This document shows positions 12,891 to 27,010 of a stretch of 64,000 nt of DNA, piece by piece; within the stretch, counting starts at the first letter, position 1; each line of letters begins with the position of its first letter. Under the pieces are notes generated by a model. The model searched no databases, had not been told where the DNA came from, and saw only the letters and a list, made by a program, of their open reading frames with translations. Source of the stretch: Circinella umbellata (Eukaryota; Mucoromycota; Mucoromycetes; Mucorales; Lichtheimiaceae); the NCBI GenBank assembly GCA_025093555.1, contig JAIWNF010000001.1, positions 1,612,001 to 1,676,000 of the forward strand, given 5' to 3'. Made by a program: the position numbers and the translations under genes.

Positions 12891-13969
12891 TTATCTTCTT
12901 TTTCTTCCAAGACCTTTTCTTCTTTTAGGTTTATCCCAATACATATTTGTTTTAAATAAACAACCATCTTGACGCATTCGTTGTGCTATTCGATATAAAT
13001 TCTTTGCATCATCTAAACCAGAATGTTGACGACCATCAAATGTCATATTTAAAGTTTCTAACATTTTCGTTATATTCATTCCTTGTTTATGTCCATAAAA
13101 TTCTCTATACATTTTTCGAATATTAACCCATGGTAATTTAAAATAATTAGGTCGTTCAATATCACTATGTGTACATTGTTTGGTAATAAAATCTCGTATA
13201 TCAAATGGTCCATCTAAGATAAAATAAAATAAAAACGATATTAACTTTACGATCCATTCTTAATTTATCATTATTGTAGAATGAACTGATATAACATACC
13301 TGTTACAAATACGGCACTCTTTTTTCTAAATAATGAATGTTTAGATAGAAACTCTTGAAATAAATTTAATACTTCAATAAATGTTGGACTTTTATCAACT
13401 GTTTCTTGATCAATGCCTGTCAGCTTTATACAGTAGTCTGAAAGAATTGGATTTGTTTCTGGTTTAACATAAGATCGAAATTCATCCACCTTTTAATAAT
13501 AGTTAATTTATGATTAATAATAATAATATTTTTACTTTGACAATACATATAAAAAAATAATAATATAACATACGATTTCAAAGGTACGACCATCCACTAG
13601 AACAATAGGAAATTCAATAATTTCATTAGGATATTCAAAGCTACCACCTTCTTCACAAGTTGCTTCCACGTCAAAAAATAAATAATAATCAAAAGGTTGT
13701 TTTTGAAATCCCTTTTCTTCTACTTGGTTTTCTTCTTCTCCTTTTACTTCTTCACCGTTCTTTAATGAATCAGTGATTGTAGTAGAAGTATGTATTTCAC
13801 TTTTCTTACTCGTGTTGTCTTGTTCTTCTTTAGCAAGTTTCTTTTTAGCTTTACGTAATCTTTTCTTAAGCTCAGGTTTATGTCCACGTGTATCAAGACC
13901 TAGTTCTCCTAATGCTTTTCGAAGTGATTCTACCGTGGTAATAGGAGTACTAATCAATGTACTCTCCAT
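12891..13969 (-). CDS. ERI1: ERI1-like 3'-5' exoribonuclease with SAP domain
   Basis: DEDDh exonuclease. ERI1 relatives trim structured RNA 3' ends (siRNA, histone mRNA, 5.8S rRNA). Three exons, 13969-13574, 13489-13300, 13213-12891; 302 residues; ATG at 13969. An N-terminal SAP-like segment (VESLRKALGELGLDTRGHK) is followed by a charged linker and the nuclease: motif I FFDVEATCEEGG, IDQETVDKSPTF, and motif III HSGLDDAKN with the catalytic His and Asp. The C-terminus is basic (KRRKGLGRKRR). SAP plus DEDDh is the animal/fungal ERI1 arrangement. A link to the RNAi system of such fungi is plausible but not shown here. Confidence 0.9.
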
Positions 13970-14869
13970 TAATGATAATTGACAGAATTAAAATAAACTG
14001 TGTATTTGAAAAAGTCGGGATTTTTTATTTTTATTTTTGTGTTAACCAGGTAAAAAGCTGGTACACTAACAAAATTTTCCAAATATTTAATTTTTTTTTT
14101 TGGGCTACATATATCAACGGTACACTTTTTAAATGATTGATTGATCATTATATAGGATATAAGCGATCTTTTTGCACATAAAGCAACAATGCATCAATAT
14201 AATTGGCCCTGCATTCTAATGTTTCATAGCTTGTCTGAATGAACACGAACTTTGAGAAAAATTACATAGATCTACGTGTTTTGAATTAAATATAAGGAAG
14301 CGTATCTTTTCACCTTTCAGGGTAATAACTGGATGACTACATGAACATATTATTAGTTTTTTCTCTAATTTCTTTTTATTATAAACAAAAAAGATAACCT
14401 TTTCTATTTATAGTAAAAAAAATAAAGAAAGTTATATTCTTGAGAAGCGTGCGTTGATTATACAATCAAAATATCCGTGGAAACTATGCTTTACACTTTT
14501 GACAAAAAAAAAAGAGTTCAAACCACAAAAGAAAAATACACTCAATGGCTTTGTATAGTAATAATAATAAACTGTTTCTTGATTGTTCAAAATGTTATAC
14601 TGTTGTAATGGCCATTGTCAAAATATTACCCCTCCCATTGTCATGGCAATCAATAATATTTTATTAGTTAGGTTGCCAACAAGGAGTGTGTAAAAAAGAA
14701 TAGGCACACAGGGTCCAGAACGGGATCTATGGTAGGGCCACGTGGGTAGGGCTGGAAACAAAATACAGGACTCAAAAAAAATTATGCCAGAGGGTGTTCT
14801 GTGAGAGCACGTCTTTTTTTTTCTTTTCTTTTCTTTTTTCTTCACAACTTTTTTTTCTTTGGTATATAG

Positions 14870-15330
14870 CCAGGTCGTTGCTTTTCCAACACTGCTGCGA
14901 TTATTGCTTTGGCACCCACTCATCACGTTGTTTGCATGTGCATGTTGCTTTGCTTTAGTGTTGGCATCTTCAGTCTTGCCTGTAACTTTAGCAATCTCTG
15001 CTCAATTGCCAAAAAAAAAATCTCGTGTTTATATGCGTCCGCAGCACCATTGTCAAGAACTTGATAAAAGTCTTGGCATTTGGGGAATGTTTATTTGAAA
15101 AACATTCGTCGTTGTTGCAAAGAGAAAAGGTCTTCTTTGGTTTTGTCCTGTGTCAACTAAACGCGAGTTGTTGCCTAGAACCTTCTTTTTTGTTGGTTGA
15201 GCAACTACTCTCTGTTTGTGTTTGGTCTTTTTTGCCGTATGGGTCCTACTCACTTGCTGAATTCTTATGATCATACTTATTGGTCTTTTATTATTTGGCG
15301 ATGGTGTTCTGTGTCACTCTTTCTCTTCGT
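14870..15330 (-). pseudogene. Decayed coding-like frames, unknown origin
   Basis: The minus strand carries three successive coding-like stretches in different frames: one rich in Lys/Gln/Thr near 15270-15060 (VLGNNSRLVDTGQNQRRPF), one near 15070-15010 (FIKFLTMVLRTHINTR), and one near 14990-14870 (AEIAKVTGKTEDANTKAKQ). They are separated by stops and by a poly-T run where a length change could shift frame. Base composition is less A+T-rich than the flanks. I do not recognise the protein. A remnant of a gene or mobile element is the simplest reading. Confidence 0.3.
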
Positions 15331-15967
15331 TGGTAAACAAGAACCCATAATATCATTCTTTCATTACTATAATTGCAAGATACAATCATGAGTATTGTCA
15401 GTCTATTGGTGGTATACAAAAAAATGGGTCTCCAACAAGAAATATTCCAGTGATGGTCGTCATTGTGAATATGTCGAGTTGAGTGACCTTGTTTTTTTAC
15501 TACATTCCTGGTCGTCTTGCATTATACATTGTAATGGAAAACAATGTGTTACCATGTACAGTATTATACTTAAATGTTGTAACACCATTGTCACTTGAAC
15601 AAGATAACTAATGATTATTACTTTATTTTATTATTTCTAGGGAGGATTCAATAATATTTGAAGTGACATACAATAAAATAAGAGAAGAAACCTACTTTAC
15701 ATGAATCGTCCCTGGTACTCAATATTGATCAAAAAGAAAAGGAAAAAAATGAGCATATAAACAAACAATTATGTAAGCTTTTATTCAAGTGCTACAATAA
15801 CAGAATCTGTAACATGATTGATAAAAAGAGAACTCAACAATATTTTATATTTATTGTTCATTGTAGAAATAACAAGAACAAAAATATAAAAAAAAATCAA
15901 AGAAAAAGTAACCCAAAGAAAATGGCCATAGTGCCAAGCACAAGGGAGGAGCCCTAGTTGATGGTTT

Positions 15968-16112
15968 CTTCCCATAGAAAGGTAGGTATGTATATCGGAA
16001 GAGAGGAGCATTAATGGTTATGGTGAACAGAGGCCATAGACAGCAGGAGATCAGGCGTACAGGGATACCACATTGGTCCAGGATAGTCGCCGACTGTTCG
16101 GAATAAGAGGTT
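15968..16112 (-). repeat. Left arm of small inverted repeat
   Basis: The reverse complement matches 16612-16755 over about 145 bp at roughly 85-90 percent identity by eye. Shared words include TACGCCTGATCTCCTGCTGT and ATGGCCTCTGTTCACCATAA. A spacer of about 500 bp separates the arms. Homology fades gradually at both ends. Confidence 0.9.
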
Positions 16113-16199
16113 GTGGCGGGGTGAAAAGAACGGCGTTTTTGTATCCACTGCTCTTCCTGTTGTACACTTGGTGGGTAAGATAGGTATGATATGGGACAT
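16011..16199 (-). CDS. Short ORF, left copy of a conserved inverted pair
   Basis: A 62-residue ORF from ATG at 16199 to TAA at 16011. Its last 28 codons fall in the left repeat arm and give TVGDYPGPMWY, then CTPDLLLSMASVHHNH. The right arm encodes the same tail in the opposite orientation, and about half of the base differences within the frame are silent. No known domain is recognised. It could be a real small peptide gene or the end of a decayed element gene. Confidence 0.35.
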   Translation of the reverse strand: MSHIIPILPTKCTTGRAVDTKTPFFSPRHNLLFRTVGDYPGPMWYPCTPDLLLSMASVHHNH

Positions 16200-16573
16200 G
16201 GGACATCTCTTGCAACGACCGGCTTCTAAATAACAACAAGATTCATTCGCTTTTATATAATTCTACTGTAAGTTAATCTTTTTAGTTTATATTATATCTA
16301 AATGTTTCTGACAAATACACGTTACTAATAATAAAACTTCTATTGAACATTTTTAATGGTTTCTTTTTATATCAATTTTCATTCTTGGTTCTTTACGCAG
16401 ATGAAAATTGTTATAAAGAGAAATCTATTAGATTTTTTTAACAAGACTGGAACATGTTTCGATCAAGGTGTTGTTGTTGTTTACTTCGGCCATTACAGTT
16501 TGCAAGTCGCAAAGATTTCTCAGGGTTTCCGTATCATTACCTATCCCCTGTCAAGAGTACAATAGGATTGTAG

Positions 16574-16714
16574 CGGTTGGATTCAAAAAGGTTCGTTCCG
16601 AGTAGTTCTACCCTCCTCTTATTCTGGACGGTCGGTGACTATCCTGGGCCAATGTGGTATACCTGTACGCCTGATCTCCTGCTGTCTATGGCCTCTGTTC
16701 ACCATAACCATTGA
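16574..16714 (+). CDS. Short open frame, right copy of the inverted pair
   Basis: The frame is open from the codon after TAG (16571) to TGA at 16712-16714 and ends in TVGDYPGPMWYTCTPD, then LLLSMASVHHNH, matching the left copy except for two residues in the core. No ATG precedes the conserved part in this frame, so the copy is either 5'-incomplete, spliced, or non-functional. The two copies point away from each other, head to head. Confidence 0.25.
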   Translation, partial: RLDSKRFVPSSSTLLLFWTVGDYPGPMWYTCTPDLLLSMASVHHNH

Positions 16715-16755
16715 TGTTCCGCTCTTCTGATATACCTGCCTTTCTGTTGCATAAA
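16612..16755 (+). repeat. Right arm of small inverted repeat
   Basis: Partner of 15968-16112. The arm includes the end of the conserved reading frame and about 40 bp after the stop, where the match continues with small indels. Confidence 0.9.
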
Positions 16756-19275
16756 AAGACCCTCTCGACTGGGGCTTCTCCTTGTACTTTCTTTTTCTGT
16801 GGCGGTGGCTCTCATTGAGTGTTCAATATTGAAAAAACAGAAGAAAAAAGGCAAAGCAAATTATAATAGCATCAAGCAAACAAGTGGGCATTTATTTAAA
16901 TGAACTAAAAAAACACTATTTGATCCTGTAAGTATATTACTTTGATGACTATCTATATTATATAGTGAATGTAAAACAAAATCTAATACTATTATTTATA
17001 CACATTTATATTATATAGATATGGAGAAAATGAAAAAAAAATACACAGACATACCTACCTACGTATGCAAAAACAAACAAACAAACAAAACATATGATAT
17101 GATGGTCTTTTCCTAATGATTTGCGGGGGCCGGGAATCATTAAGAAAACACCAATACAATATATATACATAAACAAACAAACAAAAGACAGATAAGTCGC
17201 TGCGCGTAAAAAAAATCAATCAAGGTAAGACCCTTATGCAGTATAAAGCGAAGAATGGTTGGAATAATAATTACGTAGTTACTTATTAACAATTGTACTA
17301 TTATTATTTTATTATAATAGGAATAACATTCCATTTAAAGGGCCCACTTTTCTTTGCTTGATGCTATCTTTTTATTTACTAAAGATAATTGAATAAATAA
17401 ACACTGTCTTTCTTTGTATGCCTTCATTAATATACTTGTAGTATTTTTGCTACCGGTGCTACCTTGATCTTATTATTGATGTAGAATTTTGAAAATATCT
17501 ATCATAATAAAAAGAAAATGCTGGTCTCATGGTATTCACTACTTGTTCATCCAATATAGATTAAACTTATCCTTACTGTAATAACACATCTAGCCGAAGG
17601 TATAACTATGCTCTAGTAATATCATAATTTATTCCGAATTACTACGTATTACGATAAACAAGTCGATTTTGTAAGTATCAGATCTATATGTTTATTTGAA
17701 AATATCGTCTATTATTTATCCTAAGAACCTTGCTGTGTTTACAAAAAATTAGAGGTTGTGGGTTAAGTTTTGTTTTAAATCATTGGCCAAAAGATTACTA
17801 TACGTGCTATTTTGTGCAGTTGTCTCTTTTGCTTTATTCATTTGTCCTATTCAGATACTTATTAGGATCTAACTCGAATATCCTGAATCATTTATTGCAT
17901 ATGCGAATAATTGCGAAATATGTACGTGACACAATTTCGACCAGATAGTTTATTCATGAGCAAATTACATCTCCTGTGTAGGAATAGATTACTATTCGAC
18001 ATCAAGTCCAATTATTAGAAGTCCCCGGCTTTTTCAATCCTTATTTTCTTAGTCAAGTATCTCAATTGTCTAGTCTGATATAATACTCAAAACAAACTGT
18101 TTCACACCAACTCCGAAACTCCAGCCCGCATATTTTTTTTTCGGCATGATTTTTTTTTTGCGGCTCAAGTTCTATTTTTTGAAGCATCAATAGTTCATCC
18201 TGTATCTTCCTTATTCTTACTTTTGTTGAATTACAAAAGAGATGGTAGAAAACGAATAAAGTAGTTAAATTGGATTGTTACATATCGGGCTCCAAAATCC
18301 TTCTTTTTAGATACCTGGAATTAGCATGAACTAATCCCTTGTATCATAGAGTGGTTAGTGACAATATATTAGCGACTCGTTTCTTAAACTATTATTCAAC
18401 AATCCCCATACGGTATCGAATTTATCTATAGTATCCTTTTCATTGCTTCTTAAGGTTCGTAAAGGACCACGTTGTGAGCATTTCGGCAAAAAAAATAAAG
18501 AAATGAATACTTTACTCGCAGAAATGAAGAGCAACAAGACAAGGCAACTGAGCCACTTGAACAAGACGATAGGACATTATAGAAGGGTTGAAAGACGATT
18601 TTATTTTGTAGTGATGGTTCAAAGACTAAGCATAGACAAATAGAAAATGAAATGTAAACCAATAGGGAAATAAAATGAATCAAAGAGAAAAAGATATTAA
18701 TATATACTTTAATAATACTAAAAATATACAGAACCTTAGCAATAGATTCATTAAAATTACATTTAAGATATAGTTTATCGCTCCACTCTCAATAACAATA
18801 GCGTAGCGTATTTCAATACTTTAAAGACCATTTTCTTGTCCAAAGTAGGTTATAGTATCTCATATTCAATTATCTTTTCATTATAGCTACTAAAATATTC
18901 TAAAAGATTGTTTTACTCTTCACAGTTTCCCCATTGAATTGTTGTCGATACCATTTTTTTCTTTTTTAGATTGTATGCTTAGACATTTTTTTTCTCTTAA
19001 TGTTTTTACATTCTTTACATTAGTTCTTTTTTTTTTGCATTCGTGTGTGTGTACGTGTTTCTCTTTGAGTTTTTAACCATTGTCACAGGATCCTTGGAGT
19101 TTTTAGGAACTTTTAAGAAAAGCAAAAAGAACCTCGATTTTTTTCAACTCCCTCTTAAATATACTAACCAAAAAAAAAAAAAAAGGTTGCTTATTTTATT
19201 ACTACTCAATCCCCCCCCCTTTCCTTTCTTATTTTACTTTTTATATATTTTTCTGTCTTTTTCTTTTCTTCTCAA

Positions 19276-22200
19276 ATGAACTCGCTAAATCAAGTTGACG
19301 AGCTTGTTAAAGAGTATCTATTAGTAAGTTTTTGTTCCCAACCATTTTAATGTTTATTTTTTCTTCATAGCAACAAGTTACGGGATTTTTCAATTGAAGA
19401 ACGGAAACACCCCCTTTTTTTTTGGCTATTATTCTTTCAATACTTACAACTTATCAACACAATACAATTCAATTTATATTATTGTCATTAGTTTCGTGGA
19501 TTTACCAATACATATCGAACTTTTGAAAATGAATGTCGAGTAGACAAGGATAAAAGCTATCAGGTATATAATATTCCTGCTGTTTTTAAATGAAGAGGAA
19601 TAAAAAAATGAGAGATTGAATGATAATACTAAAAACAACATCTTTTAAAAATATATAAATGATCAAGGTTGACAAAATTCTCGATGAGTTACTGGGCTAT
19701 ATATTTAATAGTGATATACAAAGATTAATTGATTATTATCGATATCTCGATTTACGGTTTTTCTCGCGTTTGGATAGTCGGTTTCAGCGCACAGTTAAAA
19801 AATTCGAACTATGCTTATTGCGGCATTATTTAGTTTATGGTCAGTTTAATATATTATATAAATAACCTATATAGATATTAATGAATTATATTATTATTAT
19901 TATTTTATTAGCAATTCAACATAAGAAACGTGATAAAGTAGTTGAATTTTTTGATCTTTATGGTCCCGATCTACATGGGAAACCTGAATGGTCACAATGG
20001 TTCGGTTAGTTTATATATACATACATTAACGGAGAAAGTGGAAGGAAAAGGGAAAAGGGGATATATGCGTGTGTATATTTGTGTCTATATATATATATAT
20101 TTGAAAATACATAATTATACTGAAACTCTCTTGACCACAATAGCATTACCTTATGTCAAGAATCCTGCAACCGATCCAACATTTGAAACATTTTTTTCCA
20201 AACAATGGATAGATAACTATATGATCTCCTTACATAATTTTTTAGCAACAACATTTCAATTTATGCGTAAGTTTATATATATATTTATATATTTATATTG
20301 AATTGAAGGGAATAATAATGAATACATATTTGTTTATATTTAGCTCTACCAAGTTTATTATCTTTTAATATGGATCGAGTTCAACGAAAAGCACAACAAA
20401 CAGAAATTGAATCATTAAAAAATACAATAGAAAGTATGAAAGCTGCTGCTGATGCACGTGAAAATGAAGTTGCAAAATTGAAACATGAGGTTGGTATTCT
20501 TTTTTCCTTTCATTCTCTTTAAACAAACACATACACAGAGAGGGATATACGTATACCCACTTTATTTGTTTTATTTTATATATTAAAAAAGAAACATATT
20601 TATGTAGGTCGCCGAAACTCGGCGAGAAATGACTGATGGAATTAGTATGATTCGAAGGCGTGCTGCTTCGATGACGAATGAGTTAAAAGCTGGTAATGGT
20701 GGCACAAAATCAAAATCGATAGAAAAAACAACATCATCATCACCGGCATCATCCATAATAGCAGGTGATAAGTTAGTTCCAGGAATAGTAACCACTACAT
20801 CAACAGCAGCAACAGCAACAGCAGTAACGCTAGCTTCATCTACAAGAGAAACACCAACTACTTCTCTAAATCCAACAAATGGTAGTTCAAGTTCAGATGG
20901 GATTGTTGTAGATGAAGAAGAACCATTTGTTGTTGTGAGCGAGGTAATATATTATTTTTAATATTTTACTTGGGAAGGTTTACGGTTATATTAATTTTGT
21001 CTTCATCTTGTACTAAATTTTCCTTTTGGCTTAAACAATGGTAATACTTACAGGAAGAGTATTCAGAACATGCATCCGCTATTACTCATGCAAAATTTTC
21101 AAGTGAAGGCAATCTTATAGCAAGTTGTGATATGGATAATATTGTTAGGTAAAGAGAAGAACCGCAAAAAAAAGGAAGAAGCTATAAAATACATATATGG
21201 AAAGATTGAAATATTGATTAATTTATTTGTATAGAATTTGGAGTCATAAAGGACAATCGTTTAATCCAGTAAAAATCAATAATAATTCATCAAATATTTT
21301 ATCATTAGAATGGGAAGCTCGTTCAGATCGTTTCGTAAGTAATAACCTACATAATTACAATGAAATCTGAGAGAAGAAACTAAGAGATAATATTTTAAAT
21401 AGTTGTTTTTAGGAACGGACGTTGGAACGATTCGAGTATATAATGTTGAAAACAAATCTATTGTTCAAGAATTCAATATGGATTCTAAATATCCATGGTA
21501 AAGAAATAATTTATTTTTTTTCTAAATAGGGTTTATTAAGTGTTTCTAAAAATCATATATTTTTATTTTATATCTCAGGGTTACACATCTTTCATGCAGT
21601 CCTGTTGAACCAATATTTGTTTGTGCTGGTACAGGAAACAAACTTTCTTTCATTGATAATAAAACACGACCAAGTGCATTAGTTGCTTGGAGTATGAAGA
21701 GTATGACTGATATAGTAAGTCTTTGTTTATAAGTATAAATAGGTTAATATTAATATAGTTATATAATTAGGTCGTAACTAATGATAATGATATTATGATT
21801 GCTATTTAGGGTACCTTTCAGTTCGATTCCAATGAAGAGAATAATGCTGCTGTAGATATTAATACAATTGCATTAAATCATAATGGTCAAATGCTGGTTT
21901 CTGGAGATCAAAATGGTTTGATGCGTATCTTTGGTAAGACTAATTATTTTATATTTCTATTTTTTACGGTGATGTTAGAAATATATTATTTAATTGTCAT
22001 TAACATTATTCATTAGATGTACGAAGCATGAAATCCATCATGGAATGGAAAGATCCATCTAATAGATCGTGTTGTGTTGCTCAATTCAGTTTCGATGAAA
22101 ATTCTATTTATACCGTCGATTATAGTGGACAACTTTCACAATGGTCTATTCATAAACATGGAACAAGTTTATCACAACAACAACTTGCAGGATTTCCACC

Positions 22201-22765
22201 ACCAGCATCTCTCCCATCACCAGTGAGTACTTTATCGACAACAACAGTGGCAGAAGTGCCAATAATGAGTAAAAAAACATCTAGCAACTCATCAGCAGCG
22301 CTTCCACCACGACCTAAACCACATGCATCCACATCATCACGATCACGTCTTTCGATATCATCTAGCCGTTCTACACGATTACCTATGATTGCTGTTGATG
22401 ATAGTGTCACTCAATCATTATTATCCGTCTCTCCTCGACCTCAAATGGTAGCATTTAACGCAGAAACGGATTTTGCTCTTTGTGCATCGTCTTCTTTACA
22501 TAGTAATAATCGTGTACTATCATCATCTTCATCGTCATCTACATCATCCTTTTCCTCATCTTCTGAAAATAACAACGTTAGTAACGGAAATTCGTCTACA
22601 CAAGGAACTATCTATCGAGTTTCAGATGGTCGACCATCTTTACAATTTGGTCATCAACCTATCCATCAAAAATTAACAACAGTGGATTGGACTAGTTCGT
22701 CAAATACCTGTTTATTAGGTAGCGTCGATGGTAGTGTCAAAGTGACCAATTTGATTAAAGTATAA
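19276..22765 (+). CDS. WDR91: WDR91 homologue, endosomal WD-repeat protein
   Basis: WDR91 acts on endosomes with Rab7 and restrains PI3-kinase activity during early-to-late conversion (animal work). Thirteen exons: 19276-19323, 19492-19563, 19668-19839, 19912-20004, 20144-20266, 20344-20489, 20608-20943, 21054-21148, 21235-21334, 21403-21497, 21579-21714, 21810-21933, 22017-22765; 762 residues; every join keeps frame. The N-terminus matches WDR91 closely: VDELVKEYLLFRGFTNTYR, FEFFDLYGPDL-type helices, FFSKQWIDNYMISLHNFLA. A coiled coil (about 20370-20490) and a Ser/Thr-rich linker follow, then WD repeats starting at HASAITHAKFSSEGNLIASC and ending WTSSSNTCLLGSVDGSVKV. A disordered Ser/Pro insert (about 22185-22600) interrupts the propeller. 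Confidence 0.93.
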
Positions 22766-24303
22766 ACTTTCTTTTATTTCTTCTATCTTTTTCCTTCCGT
22801 CCCCCTATCCCCATCCATTATCGATTCATCCTTCCTCTTTCTTATACAACATTATAAATTTCATCAAAACAGAAAATATCACAATACCAAATTTGTATAC
22901 AGTAGCTTTAACATATTTTCAAGTTATTCCTCTACCCTTATTCCTTTCTTACACCATTCTATATTACTATTTTTATCTATAACAACTTCTTCTTTTTTTC
23001 TGCTGTTCTACATATTGTATACCAACCAAACACTACCCCTCCAATTCATTATAATCTTTCTGCAAATATATATCTTTTTTTTTTACATTATCATATCAAT
23101 GATAAATATTCTTGTCTTCCATGTTTTATTCTATACTAATTATGCATAAATCTATTCTTCTACTTTTTATTTCACAATGTGTCTATACACTACAAAAGAT
23201 ACAACAATACTGTGTTTGTGACAAGTAATTATTAACAAGCCAATCCAAATACAACAACTATATAAAAAAAGTAGACTATAGTCAATTTCATAAATTTTAA
23301 GCGTGCTGAAAGTTAACGATCACAAATACAAGATGTATCATACCAATTTTCCCCCCTGTGTTATTACCTAATACAATTTAACTATTTTTAAATACTATCG
23401 CGTATAGGTTGAAAGCTTTGAATAATATTTTTATATGTGGCAATTCACGACATATACGTTACGTACAATTGTTACTATTGGGTATAGTGCAAAGCTACTG
23501 TATAAATATTTACATATAGCTTTGGGCTTACATTGTATATATTGTATAAATGGTTTAACAGCTTTATTATATATACGTATTTCATCACATTCAAATCATA
23601 TATGTATCCGTGAGTATAAAAGAGTGCGAAGATATGCTATACCACATTACCAGGTATGTTTAACAATATAGAAGCAAGAAGGGACAAGAACTATCCAGAT
23701 GCATGAAATGATCAAAAGTGAACGATACATTACCGTAATAAATGAAAAAAGAATGCAGTTTTATATGACTTTTCTAATTTTTAAAAAGGCTCATGTATGG
23801 AATTAGAATACATACTAATTGATATTAAAGGATGATGATGATATATGTAACCTATAGAACATCAAGTAATGCTACAGACTATAAATCTTTAATTTTCTGC
23901 AATACGTATCTCAAAAAAGATTACTTATTAATTAGATCGTACCGTACTTAAGTACGTATACAAAGATCGACGTTCTTTTTTCAGTAAATACTAGCATTGG
24001 TTTGTTCCTGAAAATAACCGATTATATTTTTTTTTGGACAATCAATAATAATACTAACACATGAATTGTCGTTTTTGAAGAAATCGATAATAATATGAAC
24101 CATTACATGTGATCCAAAGGCGTGGGTAAGGGATGGTAGACGTGGCATGGCGTGCGTCGCTGTTTCGTCTTTTACCTTTTATATATTTCTTTTTTTATAC
24201 ATTTTATTGCCATCAAAAAAACAGGACTAGCTTTTTTTGTTAAGTTGTCTTACATTCATATATCTTCACTTTCCCCTTCCTTATCACTCTTTTCAGGACA
24301 GCA
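22766..24303. other. Intergenic between WDR91 and GH47
   Basis: About 1.5 kb with no supported gene. A 14-bp perfect palindrome built on GTACTTAAGTAC lies near 23946-23959. A C/T-rich stretch directly after the WDR91 stop probably belongs to its 3' region. Confidence 0.6.
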
Positions 24304-26644
<2,341 letters not shown>

Positions 26645-27010
26645 AGAATGATAAAAAGTAGAACAATTGTCATCCATTATAATTATTATTTAATATCATT
26701 CTATCAACCTTCTATTTTGCTGCCATAGGAACAAGAACTATGGCAACAATCATAATTTAACCTTTCAGTCTAAAACCTTTTTTTTTATGAATAAGAAAGA
26801 GTGGCTGTTATTTTTTTTTTTTACTCTTTAATCAAAATAAAAAGAGGCAATTTAGCGTGACGACTACTTTGGAAATTTGGATTCCTGCTAAAACAATTGA
26901 CGGTTCCTGAATGAGGTCCGCTTTTGTGTGTGTTTTTTTTTGTTCTTTAATTTTTTTTATTTTTTCACTTACCACAAACTTATACATATACATATAAACG
27001 TAATAATAAT
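26645..27010. other. Intergenic between GH47 and CK2 alpha
   Basis: 366 bp of A+T-rich sequence with poly-T runs near 26778-26822 and 26932-26966. The T-rich tract just before the CK2 alpha start is on the coding strand. No gene seen. Confidence 0.6.

Larger units (their letters stand above)
13970..19275. other. Gene-poor 5.3-kb region
   Basis: No complete conventional gene can be supported. It contains decayed minus-strand reading frames (about 14870-15330), a small inverted repeat (about 15968-16755, listed separately), and A+T-rich filler. Short reading frames at 17730-17948 and 18355-18683 exist but show no recognisable domain. Confidence 0.55.

Noticed and set aside
14813..15098. Plus-strand hydrophobic ORF after a strong pyrimidine tract, possible secreted protein
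   Set aside because: The frame starts at TTG, not ATG, and lacks any recognised domain; the minus strand is at least as coding-like.
18355..18683. Overlapping ORFs on both strands (SCLVLLLFISASKVFISLFF; KGPRCEHFGKKNKEMNTLLA)
   Set aside because: Mutual antisense shadows without domain, splice context or composition shift; not enough to call a gene.
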